Shown: one piece after another, positions 16,680 through 24,850 of the stretch | Layout of the letters: each line of letters begins with the position of its first letter | Numbering within the stretch: the first letter of the stretch is position 1 | Assembly (NCBI GenBank): GCA_905235835.1 | Contig: CAJONQ010000010.1 | Location: 1 to 32,818, forward strand | Reading direction: 5' to 3' | Source of the DNA: an uncultured Prevotella sp. | Lineage (GTDB): Bacteria > Bacteroidota > Bacteroidia > Bacteroidales > Bacteroidaceae | DNA length: 32,818 nt | Position numbers and translations under genes: made by a program | Notes under the pieces: generated by a model | What the model saw: the letters and a program-made list of their open reading frames with translations, nothing else | The model's database searches: none | Told to the model about the DNA's origin: nothing

Positions 16680-17302
16680 ATTTTATATCCTCTCTTCTAT
16701 CCAACCTCAATTATGCGACCATATTGTTCCTGATGCTCCTTGAGAGCACGGTAGTTCCTGTTCCTTCAGAGTTTGTAGTGACTCCCGCAGCGTATCATGC
16801 GGCAGGTGGTAACTTAGATGTCTTCCTGGTGATTCTCTTCGCTACTATCGGAGCTGATTTAGGAGCTTCTATCAACTATGTCGTCGCCTATTATGTCGGC
16901 AGACCCGTTATTTACAGTTTTGCCAACAGCAAGTGGGGAAAGATGTGCCTGCTGAATCAAGAGAAGGTGGAGAAGAGTGAGAGATATTTTGATGATCACG
17001 GCATTGTGGCAACCCTGACAGGACGACTGATTCCCGGTATCCGTCACCTGATCTCAATCCCCGCTGGTCTTGCCAAGATGAACTACTGGAAGTTCCTGTT
17101 ATATACAACGATTGGTGCTGGTGTGTGGCATAGTATCCTCGCCGCCCTTGGCTGGTATCTGCATGCCATCGTACCCGAGGATCAGCTCAACGACAAGATC
17201 AGCGAGTATGCAGAGTATATCAAGATTATCATCATCGCACTGGTATTGATAGCCATTGTATACTTTGTCGTGAAGTCCTATCTTAAAAGAAAAAAGCAAT
17301 AA
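16676..17302 (+). CDS. DedA-family inner-membrane protein
   Basis: A 208-residue polytopic membrane protein. DedA/VTT proteins are linked to undecaprenyl-phosphate or phospholipid recycling across the inner membrane and to proton-dependent homeostasis. Family features are the re-entrant-type segment with GADLGASINYVVAYYVG at 59-75 and the motif TGRLIPGIRHLISIPAG at 115-131. Its two arginines, 117 and 123, are spaced like the essential pair in E. coli YqjA. A C-terminal helix lies at about 180-200 with a basic tail (SYLKRKKQ). The start ATG overlaps the preceding stop by 4 nt. The exact substrate is not determined. Confidence 0.9.
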   Translation: MNFISSLLSNLNYATILFLMLLESTVVPVPSEFVVTPAAYHAAGGNLDVFLVILFATIGADLGASINYVVAYYVGRPVIYSFANSKWGKMCLLNQEKVEKSERYFDDHGIVATLTGRLIPGIRHLISIPAGLAKMNYWKFLLYTTIGAGVWHSILAALGWYLHAIVPEDQLNDKISEYAEYIKIIIIALVLIAIVYFVVKSYLKRKKQ

Positions 17303-17328
17303 TATTCGTTCATATCGAAACTTTTTTA

Positions 17329-17337
17329 TATATTTGC
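17329..17337 (+). promoter_or_regulatory. -7 promoter element of the manC operon
   Basis: TATATTTGC at 17329-17337 matches the consensus and lies 25 nt before the manC ATG. The upstream half (TTCG at 17305-17308) is weak. Confidence 0.55.
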
Positions 17338-17362
17338 CGAATATTTAAATAAATTAATCACT

Positions 17363-18433
17363 ATGGCAAGAAAGAACAACCATCTGGTAATCATGGCTGG
17401 CGGTGTGGGAAGTCGTTTCTGGCCCATGAGTACCTCAGAGCATCCCAAGCAGTTTATTGATGTATTGGGTATTGGTAAGACACTGCTTCAACTGACTGTT
17501 GAGCGTTTTGACACCATTATTCCTCGTGAGAATGTTTGGGTGGTTACCAATCGTAATTATGTGGACATCGTCGCTGAGCAACTACCAGAGATTCCCCGCA
17601 ACCATATTCTTTGTGAGCCATGTCGCCGCAATACCGCTCCTTGTATTGCCTATGTCAGTTGGCGCATCAAGTCAGCTGACCCGAAGGCGAACATTGTTGT
17701 TTCTCCGAGCGACCATGTGGTTATTAATATCAATGAGTTCCGTCGTATCATTACCGAGTGTATGGACTTCACCTACGATAGTGACGCTATCGTCACTTTA
17801 GGTATGAAGCCGTCACGTCCAGAGACTGGCTACGGATATATCCAGGCGGCATTATCAAGTAATTCCCTGCGTAACAAGGGTATCTTCCGTGTGGATTCTT
17901 TCCGTGAGAAGCCCGATCTGGAGACGGCAAAACAATATATCAGCAAGAACAACTATTTCTGGAATGCTGGTATTTTCATCTGGAATGTGTCAACCATAGT
18001 CAATGCCTTCCGAATCTACCAGCCAGCCATGGCAAAGATCTTTGAGTCGTTGTTGCCCATCTATGGCACCGATAAGGAACAAGAAGAGATTGACCGTCTA
18101 TTCCCAGAATGTGAGAATATCTCGGTGGACTACGCCATCATGGAGAAGGCAGAAGAGATCTTTGTATGTCCTGCCGATTTCGGATGGAGCGACTTGGGCA
18201 CATGGGGTTCTCTGCAACAGAACACCAAACAAGACCTTTATGGGAATGCCTGCATTGGCGAGGATATCACCATGATAGAGTCCCATAACTGCATGGTGCA
18301 TACCACACAAGAGAAAAAGGTAGTCATACAAGGACTTGATGGCTATATCGTAGCAGAGAATAATGACACCCTACTCATCTGTAAACTCTCAGAGGAACAG
18401 CGTATCAAGCAGTTCAGTGGTCAAGACAAATAA
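17363..18433 (+). CDS. manC: Mannose-1-phosphate guanylyltransferase
   Basis: Cytoplasmic enzyme of 356 residues that makes GDP-mannose from GTP and mannose 1-phosphate. The nucleotidyltransferase signature is at 11-31 (MAGGVGSRFWPM, then EHPKQF). Further family blocks are VSPSDHVV, ETGYGYIQ and NAGIFIWN. It lacks the phosphomannose isomerase cupin domain of the ~470-residue bifunctional ManC enzymes, so it is monofunctional. It is first in an operon with GDP-fucose synthase, 21 nt apart, which points to nucleotide-sugar supply for surface glycans. Confidence 0.93.
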   Translation: MARKNNHLVIMAGGVGSRFWPMSTSEHPKQFIDVLGIGKTLLQLTVERFDTIIPRENVWVVTNRNYVDIVAEQLPEIPRNHILCEPCRRNTAPCIAYVSWRIKSADPKANIVVSPSDHVVININEFRRIITECMDFTYDSDAIVTLGMKPSRPETGYGYIQAALSSNSLRNKGIFRVDSFREKPDLETAKQYISKNNYFWNAGIFIWNVSTIVNAFRIYQPAMAKIFESLLPIYGTDKEQEEIDRLFPECENISVDYAIMEKAEEIFVCPADFGWSDLGTWGSLQQNTKQDLYGNACIGEDITMIESHNCMVHTTQEKKVVIQGLDGYIVAENNDTLLICKLSEEQRIKQFSGQDK

Positions 18434-18454
18434 ACCTGATTCTCATCAAATATC

Positions 18455-19621
18455 ATGTTAGACAAGAACAGTAAAATATACGTGGCAGGACACCATGGAC
18501 TGGTGGGCTCTGCTATCTGGAATAACCTGCTGCAGCGTGGGTATACCAACCTTATTGGACGTAGTCACAAAGAGCTGGACCTGACCGACCAGTTAGCTGT
18601 CCGTCAGTTCTTTGATGAGGAACAGCCCGATGCAGTGGTTCTTGCCGCAGCCTTCGTGGGCGGTATCATGGCAAACTCTTTGTATCGCGCTGACTTCATC
18701 ATGCAGAACATGAAGATGCAGTGTAATGTCATCTCAGAGGCGTATGCCCATGGCGTGAAAAAGCTGCTGTTCTTGGGTAGTACCTGTATCTATCCGAAGA
18801 ATGCGCCACAGCCCATGAAAGAGGACTGCCTGCTGACAAGTCCTTTAGAGTACACCAACGAGGAGTATGCCATTGCGAAGATCGCTGGTCTGAAGATGTG
18901 CGAGAGCTATAATCTGCAGTATGGCACCAACTATATCGCTGTGATGCCTACCAACCTCTATGGTCCCAATGACAATTTCCATCTGGAGAACAGCCATGTC
19001 ATGCCAGCCATGATGCGTAAGGTCTATCTCGCAAAACTCATCCATGATGGTGCGTGGGACAAGATTGCTGTTGACCTGAATAAACGACCTGTAGAGGGTG
19101 TCACTGGCGATGCTTCTAAGGAAGACATACTAAAGGTACTTGCTAAGTACGGTATAGAGAACAATAAGGTAACCCTTTGGGGCACAGGCACTCCCCTTCG
19201 TGAGTTCTTATGGAGCGAGGACATGGCGGATGCCTCCGTACACATCCTTCTGAATGTGGACTTTAAGGATGTCATTGGTATTGAGAAATATTCCAGTGTC
19301 CACTATGGTGCCAGCACCGATGGTGCGGTAGACCGTAACCATTCCGCTGGTCGTGGTGGTGCTATTCCCTCATTGGGTGAGATCCGCAATTGCCATATCA
19401 ATGTAGGAACGGGCAAGGAACTGACGATCCGTGAGCTTTCTGAACTGGTGGTGAAGACTGTTGGTTTTGAGGGTACTGTCGAGTTTGACACCAGCAAACC
19501 AGATGGTACCATGCGTAAGCTCATTGATGTCACAAAGCTTCACTCGTTAGGATGGACGCACAAAGTCGAGATAGAGGATGGCGTGAGAAAACTATTTGAG
19601 TGGTATCGCCAATCATTATGA
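18455..19621 (+). CDS. fcl: GDP-L-fucose synthase
   Basis: NADPH-dependent epimerase/reductase of 388 residues that turns GDP-4-keto-6-deoxymannose into GDP-L-fucose. It is an extended SDR with the Rossmann motif AGHHGLVG at 11-18. The catalytic set is visible: Ser109 and Cys111 in GSTCIYP, and Tyr138 with Lys142 ([10 protein letters not shown]). It is longer than the ~320-residue E. coli enzyme because of extra segments at about 210-235 and 280-305, where the text is rich in Gly and Ala ([19 protein letters not shown]). The substrate-making enzyme Gmd is not next to it. Its stop overlaps the ptb ATG (ATGA). Confidence 0.93.
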   Translation: MLDKNSKIYVAGHHGLVGSAIWNNLLQRGYTNLIGRSHKELDLTDQLAVRQFFDEEQPDAVVLAAAFVGGIMANSLYRADFIMQNMKMQCNVISEAYAHGVKKLLFLGSTCIYPKNAPQPMKEDCLLTSPLEYTNEEYAIAKIAGLKMCESYNLQYGTNYIAVMPTNLYGPNDNFHLENSHVMPAMMRKVYLAKLIHDGAWDKIAVDLNKRPVEGVTGDASKEDILKVLAKYGIENNKVTLWGTGTPLREFLWSEDMADASVHILLNVDFKDVIGIEKYSSVHYGASTDGAVDRNHSAGRGGAIPSLGEIRNCHINVGTGKELTIRELSELVVKTVGFEGTVEFDTSKPDGTMRKLIDVTKLHSLGWTHKVEIEDGVRKLFEWYRQSL

Positions 19622-20457
19622 ACACCATCAAGACATTCCAAGATATCCAGTTGCTGGTCGCCAAGGCACACAGACAACTGCGTATCGTTGCCGTCAACGC
19701 TACTGATGCGGCAACAAGGGAAGCGCTGAAATTAGTTGAGGACACCCAATTAGCAGAGGTCATACGCATTAATGACACATTGGCGGAACGGGCAGCGGAA
19801 AAGGCTGTAGCTTTGATCCGCAGGGGTGATGCTGATGTACTGATGAAAGGACTTATCGGTACGGATATCCTTTTACGAGCTATCCTGAATAAGGTATCTG
19901 GATTACTCCCCGAAGGACAGGTATTGACACACCTCTCAGTGGCTGAGATACCAACCTATCCCAAACTTCTCTTCTTCACCGATGTTGCCGTCATTCCCTA
20001 TCCTACCCAGAAACAACGCACAGAACAAGTGCGCTATGCGACTGATATCTGTCACAGGTTGGGTATCAAGGAGCCCCGCGTTGCCCTGATTCACTGTGCC
20101 GAACATGGTGGTAGACAGTTTCCTTTTGTGGAAGGCTATCAGGACATCAAGCAGATGGCTGCCGAAGGAAAGTTTGGCAAGTGTATCGTCGATGGTCCCT
20201 TAGACGTGAAGTCTGCATGCTCCATGGAGGCGCTGAAAGCGAAAGGTATCTCGTCACCACTGAACGGTGAGTCGGATATACTGGTAATGCCCGACATCGA
20301 GGCTGGTAATGCCTTCTATAAATCCATGACTCTCTTTGCCAGAGCCCGTACTGCCGGTATACTCTGTGGCACCGTCTGTCCGGTAGTAGTTCCCTCCCGT
20401 GGTGACTCTGCCGAAGCAAAATACAATAGTATACTCTTTGCCCTTGCTTGCCTATGA
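19618..20457 (+). CDS. ptb: Phosphate butyryltransferase-type acyltransferase
   Basis: Cytoplasmic enzyme of 279 residues in the phosphate acetyl/butyryltransferase family, swapping CoA for phosphate on a short-chain acyl group. Family text includes [20 protein letters not shown] near 79-98 and the C-terminal [16 protein letters not shown] at 19600 would extend it by six residues, but ATG at 19618 overlaps the fcl stop in an ATGA coupling and is preferred. The butyrate kinase gene follows with the same overlap. In Bacteroidota this pair may act on branched-chain acyl-CoA rather than butyryl-CoA; the sequence does not settle that. Confidence 0.88.
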   Translation: MNTIKTFQDIQLLVAKAHRQLRIVAVNATDAATREALKLVEDTQLAEVIRINDTLAERAAEKAVALIRRGDADVLMKGLIGTDILLRAILNKVSGLLPEGQVLTHLSVAEIPTYPKLLFFTDVAVIPYPTQKQRTEQVRYATDICHRLGIKEPRVALIHCAEHGGRQFPFVEGYQDIKQMAAEGKFGKCIVDGPLDVKSACSMEALKAKGISSPLNGESDILVMPDIEAGNAFYKSMTLFARARTAGILCGTVCPVVVPSRGDSAEAKYNSILFALACL

Positions 20458-21521
20458 AGATTTTAGTCATTAATCCCGGTTCCACATCTACTAAGATAGC
20501 AGTCTATGAGGATGAGAAGCCTATCTTACTCCGTAATATTACCCATACGGCAGAGGAGTTGGCACCTTTTGGAAACGTCACAGAACAACAGGATTTCCGT
20601 CGTCAGTTAGTACTTGACGAGCTTCAACAAGCGGATATTCCTTTGGATTTTGATGCAGTGATAGGCAGAGGCGGACTTGTCAAGCCCATTGCCGGTGGTG
20701 TCTATGAGATTAACGACCAGATGGTCGATGACACACTTCATGGTTGTGTGATGCATCGTCATGCCTGTAATCTCGGCTGCCTGATAGCCTATGAGATAGC
20801 CTTGAACATCCCCCATTGCCGTGCCTTCATTGCCGATCCCGGAGTTGTTGACGAGTTATCTCCGTTAGCACGTATCAGTGGTTCCCCCTTGATGCCCCGT
20901 ATCTGTATCTGGCATGCCCTCAACCAGCGAGCTATTGCCCGCCGTTATGCCCGTGGTATCGGCAAGGAGTATGAGGATCTCAACCTGATAATCTGTCATT
21001 TAGGAGGTGGAATCAGTGTGGCAGCCCATGAACATGGTCGTGCCATTGATGCCAATAACGCATTGGATGGTGAGGGTCCTTTCTCGCCTGAGCGTGCAGG
21101 CAGTCTTCCCGCTGCCGACCTGATACGTCTCTGTTTCAGTGGGAAATATACGGAAGAACAGCTCTTAAAGCGTATTGCCGGTCAAGCAGGACTCACAGCT
21201 CATTTAGGTACGAACAATATGCGGGAAATCCTGGAGCGTATCCGATTAGGTGACGAGAAAGCCCAGCTTCTTGTGGATGCCATGCTCTACCATACCGCCA
21301 AACAGATTGCCTCTGAGGCAGCAGTCCTTTGTGGAGACATTGATGCGATTCTGTTGACTGGTGGAATGGCACATAGTGACTATATTGTCAGTGAGTTACG
21401 CCGCCGTATCGGTTTTCTTGCTCCTGTTTACTGTTTCCCTGGTGAGAATGAGATGGAAGCCCTTGCCTTAAATGCGCTTGCCGTATTACAAGGAAAACAG
21501 AAAGCAAAAGTCTATCAATAA
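20454..21521 (+). CDS. buk: Butyrate kinase (short/branched-chain acyl kinase)
   Basis: Acetokinase-family enzyme of 355 residues that makes ATP from acyl phosphate supplied by Ptb. Both signatures are present: the N-terminal [19 protein letters not shown] and GGGISVAAHEHG followed by DANNALDGEGPFSPERAG. The length and the second signature are those of butyrate kinases rather than acetate kinase (~400). A TTG at 20448 is an alternative start, but ATG at 20454 overlaps the ptb stop. It is the last gene of the operon, with an imperfect hairpin behind it. The acyl specificity is open. Confidence 0.92.
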   Translation: MKILVINPGSTSTKIAVYEDEKPILLRNITHTAEELAPFGNVTEQQDFRRQLVLDELQQADIPLDFDAVIGRGGLVKPIAGGVYEINDQMVDDTLHGCVMHRHACNLGCLIAYEIALNIPHCRAFIADPGVVDELSPLARISGSPLMPRICIWHALNQRAIARRYARGIGKEYEDLNLIICHLGGGISVAAHEHGRAIDANNALDGEGPFSPERAGSLPAADLIRLCFSGKYTEEQLLKRIAGQAGLTAHLGTNNMREILERIRLGDEKAQLLVDAMLYHTAKQIASEAAVLCGDIDAILLTGGMAHSDYIVSELRRRIGFLAPVYCFPGENEMEALALNALAVLQGKQKAKVYQ

Positions 21522-21526
21522 AAAAA

Positions 21527-21553
21527 GAGGGCGAATTTCACAATCCGCTCCTC
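21527..21553. terminator. Bidirectional terminator-like hairpin between buk and xylB
   Basis: GAGG (21527-21530) pairs with CCTC (21550-21553), GCG with CGC and ATT with AAT, around a TCAC loop with small mismatches. An A-run lies on the left side, giving a U-tract to minus-strand transcripts, and TCTTT lies on the right. It sits between convergent genes. Confidence 0.5.
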
Positions 21554-21578
21554 TCGTCTTTATAATGTTGTGAATTCA

Positions 21579-23060
21579 TTATTTAACCATTTCTTTCCAT
21601 GCTGCATAAGCAGAGAGATAAGCATCACGATGAGCCTGATCTGGCTCAATAACCTGTAACTTATCAAGGGTAGCAAATGCCTCATTATTATCCTTATAGA
21701 TACCAGCACCCATACCAGCACCCTTGGCAGCACCGACAGAGCCATCGGTATCATACAGCTCAATAGTAGCGCCACTCACACCTGCCAAGGTATTGCGGAA
21801 CAAAGGACTTAGGAACATATTGGCTTTTCCTGCATGAATCTTCTGAATATCCATACCCATCTGCTGCATGATTTCCATACCATAGCAGAAAGAGAACACA
21901 ATACCCTCTTGGGCTGCACGAACGAGATGTGCCTTATTGTGCTTGTTGAAGTTCAGACCATTAATAGAACATCCGATTTCCTTGTTTTCCAGAACACGCT
22001 CAGCACCATTACCGAATGGAATGATGGTCACGCCCTCACTGCCAATGGGGACAGTGGCGGCAAGGTCATTCATATCCGCATAACTTACGTCTGGAGTGAT
22101 ATTACGATGAACCCATGCATTCAGGATACCCGTACCATTGATACAGAGCAGAACACCCAAGCGGGTCTGGTCTACACTATGGTTCACATGAGCGAAAGTG
22201 TTCACACGACTCTGTTTGTCATAGTTTACCTCACCCAGCACGCCATATACCACACCGGAAGTTCCTGCTGTAGCGGCAATCTCACCAGGATTCAACACAT
22301 TCAATGACAAGGCATTGTTAGGTTGGTCACCACCTCGATAAGAGATAGGAGTACCAGCTTTCAGCCCCAATTCTTCGGCAGCCTCAGCACTCACCTCACT
22401 CTGTACGCCAAAGGTGGGAACGATGTCTGCGATCAAAGAAGCATCAAAACCATAATACTTCATCAGGAAATCAGCCACCTGGTTGTTTTTGAAATCCCAG
22501 AACATACCCTCTGACAGACCACTCACTGTAGTGTTTGCTACACCTGAGAGGCGCATAGCGATATAGTCACCAGGCAACATGATTTTATAAATCTTCTCAT
22601 AGGTCTCAGGCTCATTCTCCTTCACCCAAGCAAGTTTTGCCGCAGTAAAATTACCAGGAGAGTTTAGCAAATGAGTCAAGCACTGGTCAGCACCGAGATC
22701 ATTGAAAGCCTTCTCGCCATAAGGAACAGCACGAGAGTCGCACCAGATAATAGCTGGGCGTAAAGCCTTCAAGTCTTTGTCAACACAGACCAGACCGTGC
22801 ATTTGATAGGAAATACCAATAGCCTTGATCTCCTCACCAGTGGCACCAGTCTCAGCCATAATCTTTTTCAAACTCAACTTTGCATTATCCCACCACATTT
22901 GGGGATCCTGCTCTGCCCAACCAGCCTTTACAGCCGTAATCGGAGCTTCTTTCTCGGGGAAGAAAGCACTAGCGGCACATTTACCTGTGTCTGCATTTAC
23001 GAGAGATGCCTTGACAGATGAACTGCCGACATCAAAACCTAATAGATATCTATTTGCCAT
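21579..23060 (-). CDS. xylB: Xylulokinase (FGGY family)
   Basis: Carbohydrate kinase of 493 residues that phosphorylates D-xylulose to xylulose 5-phosphate, feeding the pentose phosphate pathway. The N-terminal ATPase-fold motif is LLGFDVGSSSVKASL. QMHG at 86-89 and IIWCDSR are typical of xylulokinases, and the catalytic Asp245 lies in GGDQPNNA. Length is normal for the family. It stands alone on the minus strand, without xylA or a xylose transporter beside it in the window. I see no clear TAnnTTTG promoter in the ~140 bases upstream of its ATG. Confidence 0.9.
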   Translation of the reverse strand: MANRYLLGFDVGSSSVKASLVNADTGKCAASAFFPEKEAPITAVKAGWAEQDPQMWWDNAKLSLKKIMAETGATGEEIKAIGISYQMHGLVCVDKDLKALRPAIIWCDSRAVPYGEKAFNDLGADQCLTHLLNSPGNFTAAKLAWVKENEPETYEKIYKIMLPGDYIAMRLSGVANTTVSGLSEGMFWDFKNNQVADFLMKYYGFDASLIADIVPTFGVQSEVSAEAAEELGLKAGTPISYRGGDQPNNALSLNVLNPGEIAATAGTSGVVYGVLGEVNYDKQSRVNTFAHVNHSVDQTRLGVLLCINGTGILNAWVHRNITPDVSYADMNDLAATVPIGSEGVTIIPFGNGAERVLENKEIGCSINGLNFNKHNKAHLVRAAQEGIVFSFCYGMEIMQQMGMDIQKIHAGKANMFLSPLFRNTLAGVSGATIELYDTDGSVGAAKGAGMGAGIYKDNNEAFATLDKLQVIEPDQAHRDAYLSAYAAWKEMVK

Positions 23061-23174
23061 AATTCATGAAAATTTATTAGTTCTTCATCAATAGTACGTT
23101 TTATCCGTCAAATTTCCCTAAATTATTTTTAAAAAGCAACTTTTTTCCCCTTTTTTGGTATTTTTTTACCATTA

Positions 23175-23209
23175 TTTGACTACAATTAAAAATAATTTTT
23201 TACCTTTGC
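23175..23209 (+). promoter_or_regulatory. Promoter of the polysaccharide locus
   Basis: TTTG at 23175-23178 and TACCTTTGC at 23201-23209 match both consensus halves, with a slightly long 22-nt spacer. The regulator ATG at 23251 lies 41 nt further on. The promoter excludes the upstream in-frame start at 23155. Spacing suggests it drives the whole run to the window end. Confidence 0.65.
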
Positions 23210-23250
23210 ACATTAGAATTACAAAACCGGGAACAAAGTTTTATTCATAT

Positions 23251-23619
23251 ATGAAGAAAAAAATACTAATACTTGACGACAAAGAGACCATTGCAAAGGT
23301 GCTCTCTATCTACCTAATGAGCGACTATGACGTACAGTGGCTTCCTGACGGTTTACAAGGAGTGAAATGGCTTCAGGCGGGAAACACACCTGACTTGATC
23401 ATCTCTGATATCCGTATGCCAGGTATGCGTGGAGACGATTTCTTGGAGTGGATCAAGCAGAATGAGCTGTTCCGCCACATCCCTGTAGTCATGCTCTCCA
23501 GTGAGGATTCCACCAGTGAGCGTATCCGCCTGTTGGAGATTGGTGCCGTCGATTATATCGTCAAGCCGTTTAACCCCATGGAGCTGAAAATCCGTGTCAA
23601 GAAGATTCTTCCCAACTAA
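23251..23619 (+). CDS. Stand-alone response regulator receiver protein
   Basis: A 122-residue protein that is a receiver domain and nothing else. The acidic pair Asp9-Asp10 (ILDDKE), phospho-acceptor Asp53 (LIISDIRMPG), Ser83/Ser84 and Lys105 (DYIVKPF) are all present, so it should be phosphorylatable. It has no output domain and would act by protein contact, like CheY. An earlier in-frame start at 23155 is ruled out because the promoter lies between. No kinase is encoded nearby. It is followed 17 nt later by a sugar transferase with its own receiver-like domain, a plausible partner in controlling polysaccharide synthesis. Confidence 0.9.
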   Translation: MKKKILILDDKETIAKVLSIYLMSDYDVQWLPDGLQGVKWLQAGNTPDLIISDIRMPGMRGDDFLEWIKQNELFRHIPVVMLSSEDSTSERIRLLEIGAVDYIVKPFNPMELKIRVKKILPN

Positions 23620-23636
23620 TATACATATATATTATT

Positions 23637-24839
23637 ATGATAGGTGTTGTTTACTTAGGTAACAATCCGAAAACACAAGAAAGGCTCAAATACATTCCGG
23701 GACAATTAGTCCGTATGACGAATGCCTATAAGGATGCTGCGCAGGTTTGCACCCCGCATGTCTCCAATGAGCATTTCATTGTTTTCTTTGATCGTAATGT
23801 CCACAGCGAGGACATCACAGCCATCACCTATCTACGCAAGAAATGCCGCAATGTCTATATCATTCTTCTGACCGGTCCAATGACCGAAGAGGAACGAAAG
23901 ATTTACATGAAGTGCGGTGTCAACGACACCATTAACAAAGACGCTTCCGTAACGGCATTAAACAAGAAGATCCAATTTATCTCCGACCGTGAGAATATCC
24001 TTTTTGACGATGAGGAGCCCAGATACAAGATTCTGAAATTCAAGATTCCTGTATGGAAGCGCCTATTTGACATCTTCTTCTCCGGACTTGCCATCATCAT
24101 CTTGTCTCCGATATTCATTTTGACGGCGATTGCCATCAAGTTGGAGAGCAAGGGACCTGTATTGTTCAAGTCCAAGCGCGTAGGTACCAACTATACCATC
24201 TTCGATTTCCTGAAATTCCGCAGCATGTATACGGATGCGGAAGACCGGTTGAGGGAGTTAAGTAAGACCAACAACCAATATGCGGAGAAAGGAGAGGAGG
24301 ATGAGCACAAGACCATTACTGCTCCCCTCGGTGCTGAGGCAGAGCAAGACATGCTGGATATGGGCATGGAGTCAGAGATGATGATCAGTGATGAGGAAAT
24401 CATGCTGATTGGTGATGACTTCGTGGTGGCAGAGAGTGATTTCAACAGACAGAAAGAGGAGGAGATCAACAATGCCTTTGTGAAGATAGAGAACGACCCA
24501 CGTATCACCAAAGTGGGCAAGTTCATCCGCAAATACAGTATTGACGAGCTTCCACAACTCTTCAACATCCTCAAAGGTGACATGTCTATTGTCGGCAACC
24601 GTCCTCTCCCACTCTACGAGGCTGAAAGGTTGACTGCAGACAGTAGTATCGACCGTTTTATGGCTCCCGCTGGACTCACCGGTCTCTGGCAGGTAGAGGA
24701 GCGTGGCAAGGGTGGCAATATGTCTGCTGAGGAGCGCAAACAGTTGGACATCACCTACGGACAGACCTACAATTTCATGTTGGACATGAAGATTATCTTC
24801 CGTACCCTCTTTACCTTTGTGCAGAAAGAAAACGTATAA
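23637..24839 (+). CDS. Initiating sugar transferase (phosphoglycosyl transferase) with N-terminal receiver-like domain
   Basis: A 400-residue fusion. Residues 1-115 resemble a receiver domain: Asp52 (FIVFFDRN), Thr79 (IILLTG) and Lys101 are in place, but the usual N-terminal acidic pair is replaced by LGNN. A membrane segment at about 143-167 starts the bacterial sugar transferase domain (PF02397), with KFRSMYTDAED at 193-203, RKYSIDELPQLFNILKGDMS and GNRPLP at 320-325. Such enzymes load the first sugar phosphate onto undecaprenyl phosphate. Between the two conserved halves lies an unusual acidic insertion (about 205-285, including EKGEEDEH and ISDEEIMLIGDD), where relatives I know have only a short linker. 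It is second in the locus. Confidence 0.88.
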   Translation: MIGVVYLGNNPKTQERLKYIPGQLVRMTNAYKDAAQVCTPHVSNEHFIVFFDRNVHSEDITAITYLRKKCRNVYIILLTGPMTEEERKIYMKCGVNDTINKDASVTALNKKIQFISDRENILFDDEEPRYKILKFKIPVWKRLFDIFFSGLAIIILSPIFILTAIAIKLESKGPVLFKSKRVGTNYTIFDFLKFRSMYTDAEDRLRELSKTNNQYAEKGEEDEHKTITAPLGAEAEQDMLDMGMESEMMISDEEIMLIGDDFVVAESDFNRQKEEEINNAFVKIENDPRITKVGKFIRKYSIDELPQLFNILKGDMSIVGNRPLPLYEAERLTADSSIDRFMAPAGLTGLWQVEERGKGGNMSAEERKQLDITYGQTYNFMLDMKIIFRTLFTFVQKENV

Positions 24840-24850
24840 AACGACATTGA

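Noticed and set aside
23155..23250. Upstream in-frame start extending the receiver protein by 32 residues
   Set aside because: The promoter at 23175-23209 lies inside the extension and the receiver fold begins exactly at the ATG at 23251.
24812..24819. TACCTTTG inside the end of the sugar transferase gene as an internal promoter for the half-TolC gene
   Set aside because: It fits the -7 pattern but lies in coding sequence with no matching -33, and the 11-nt gene gap suggests co-transcription.
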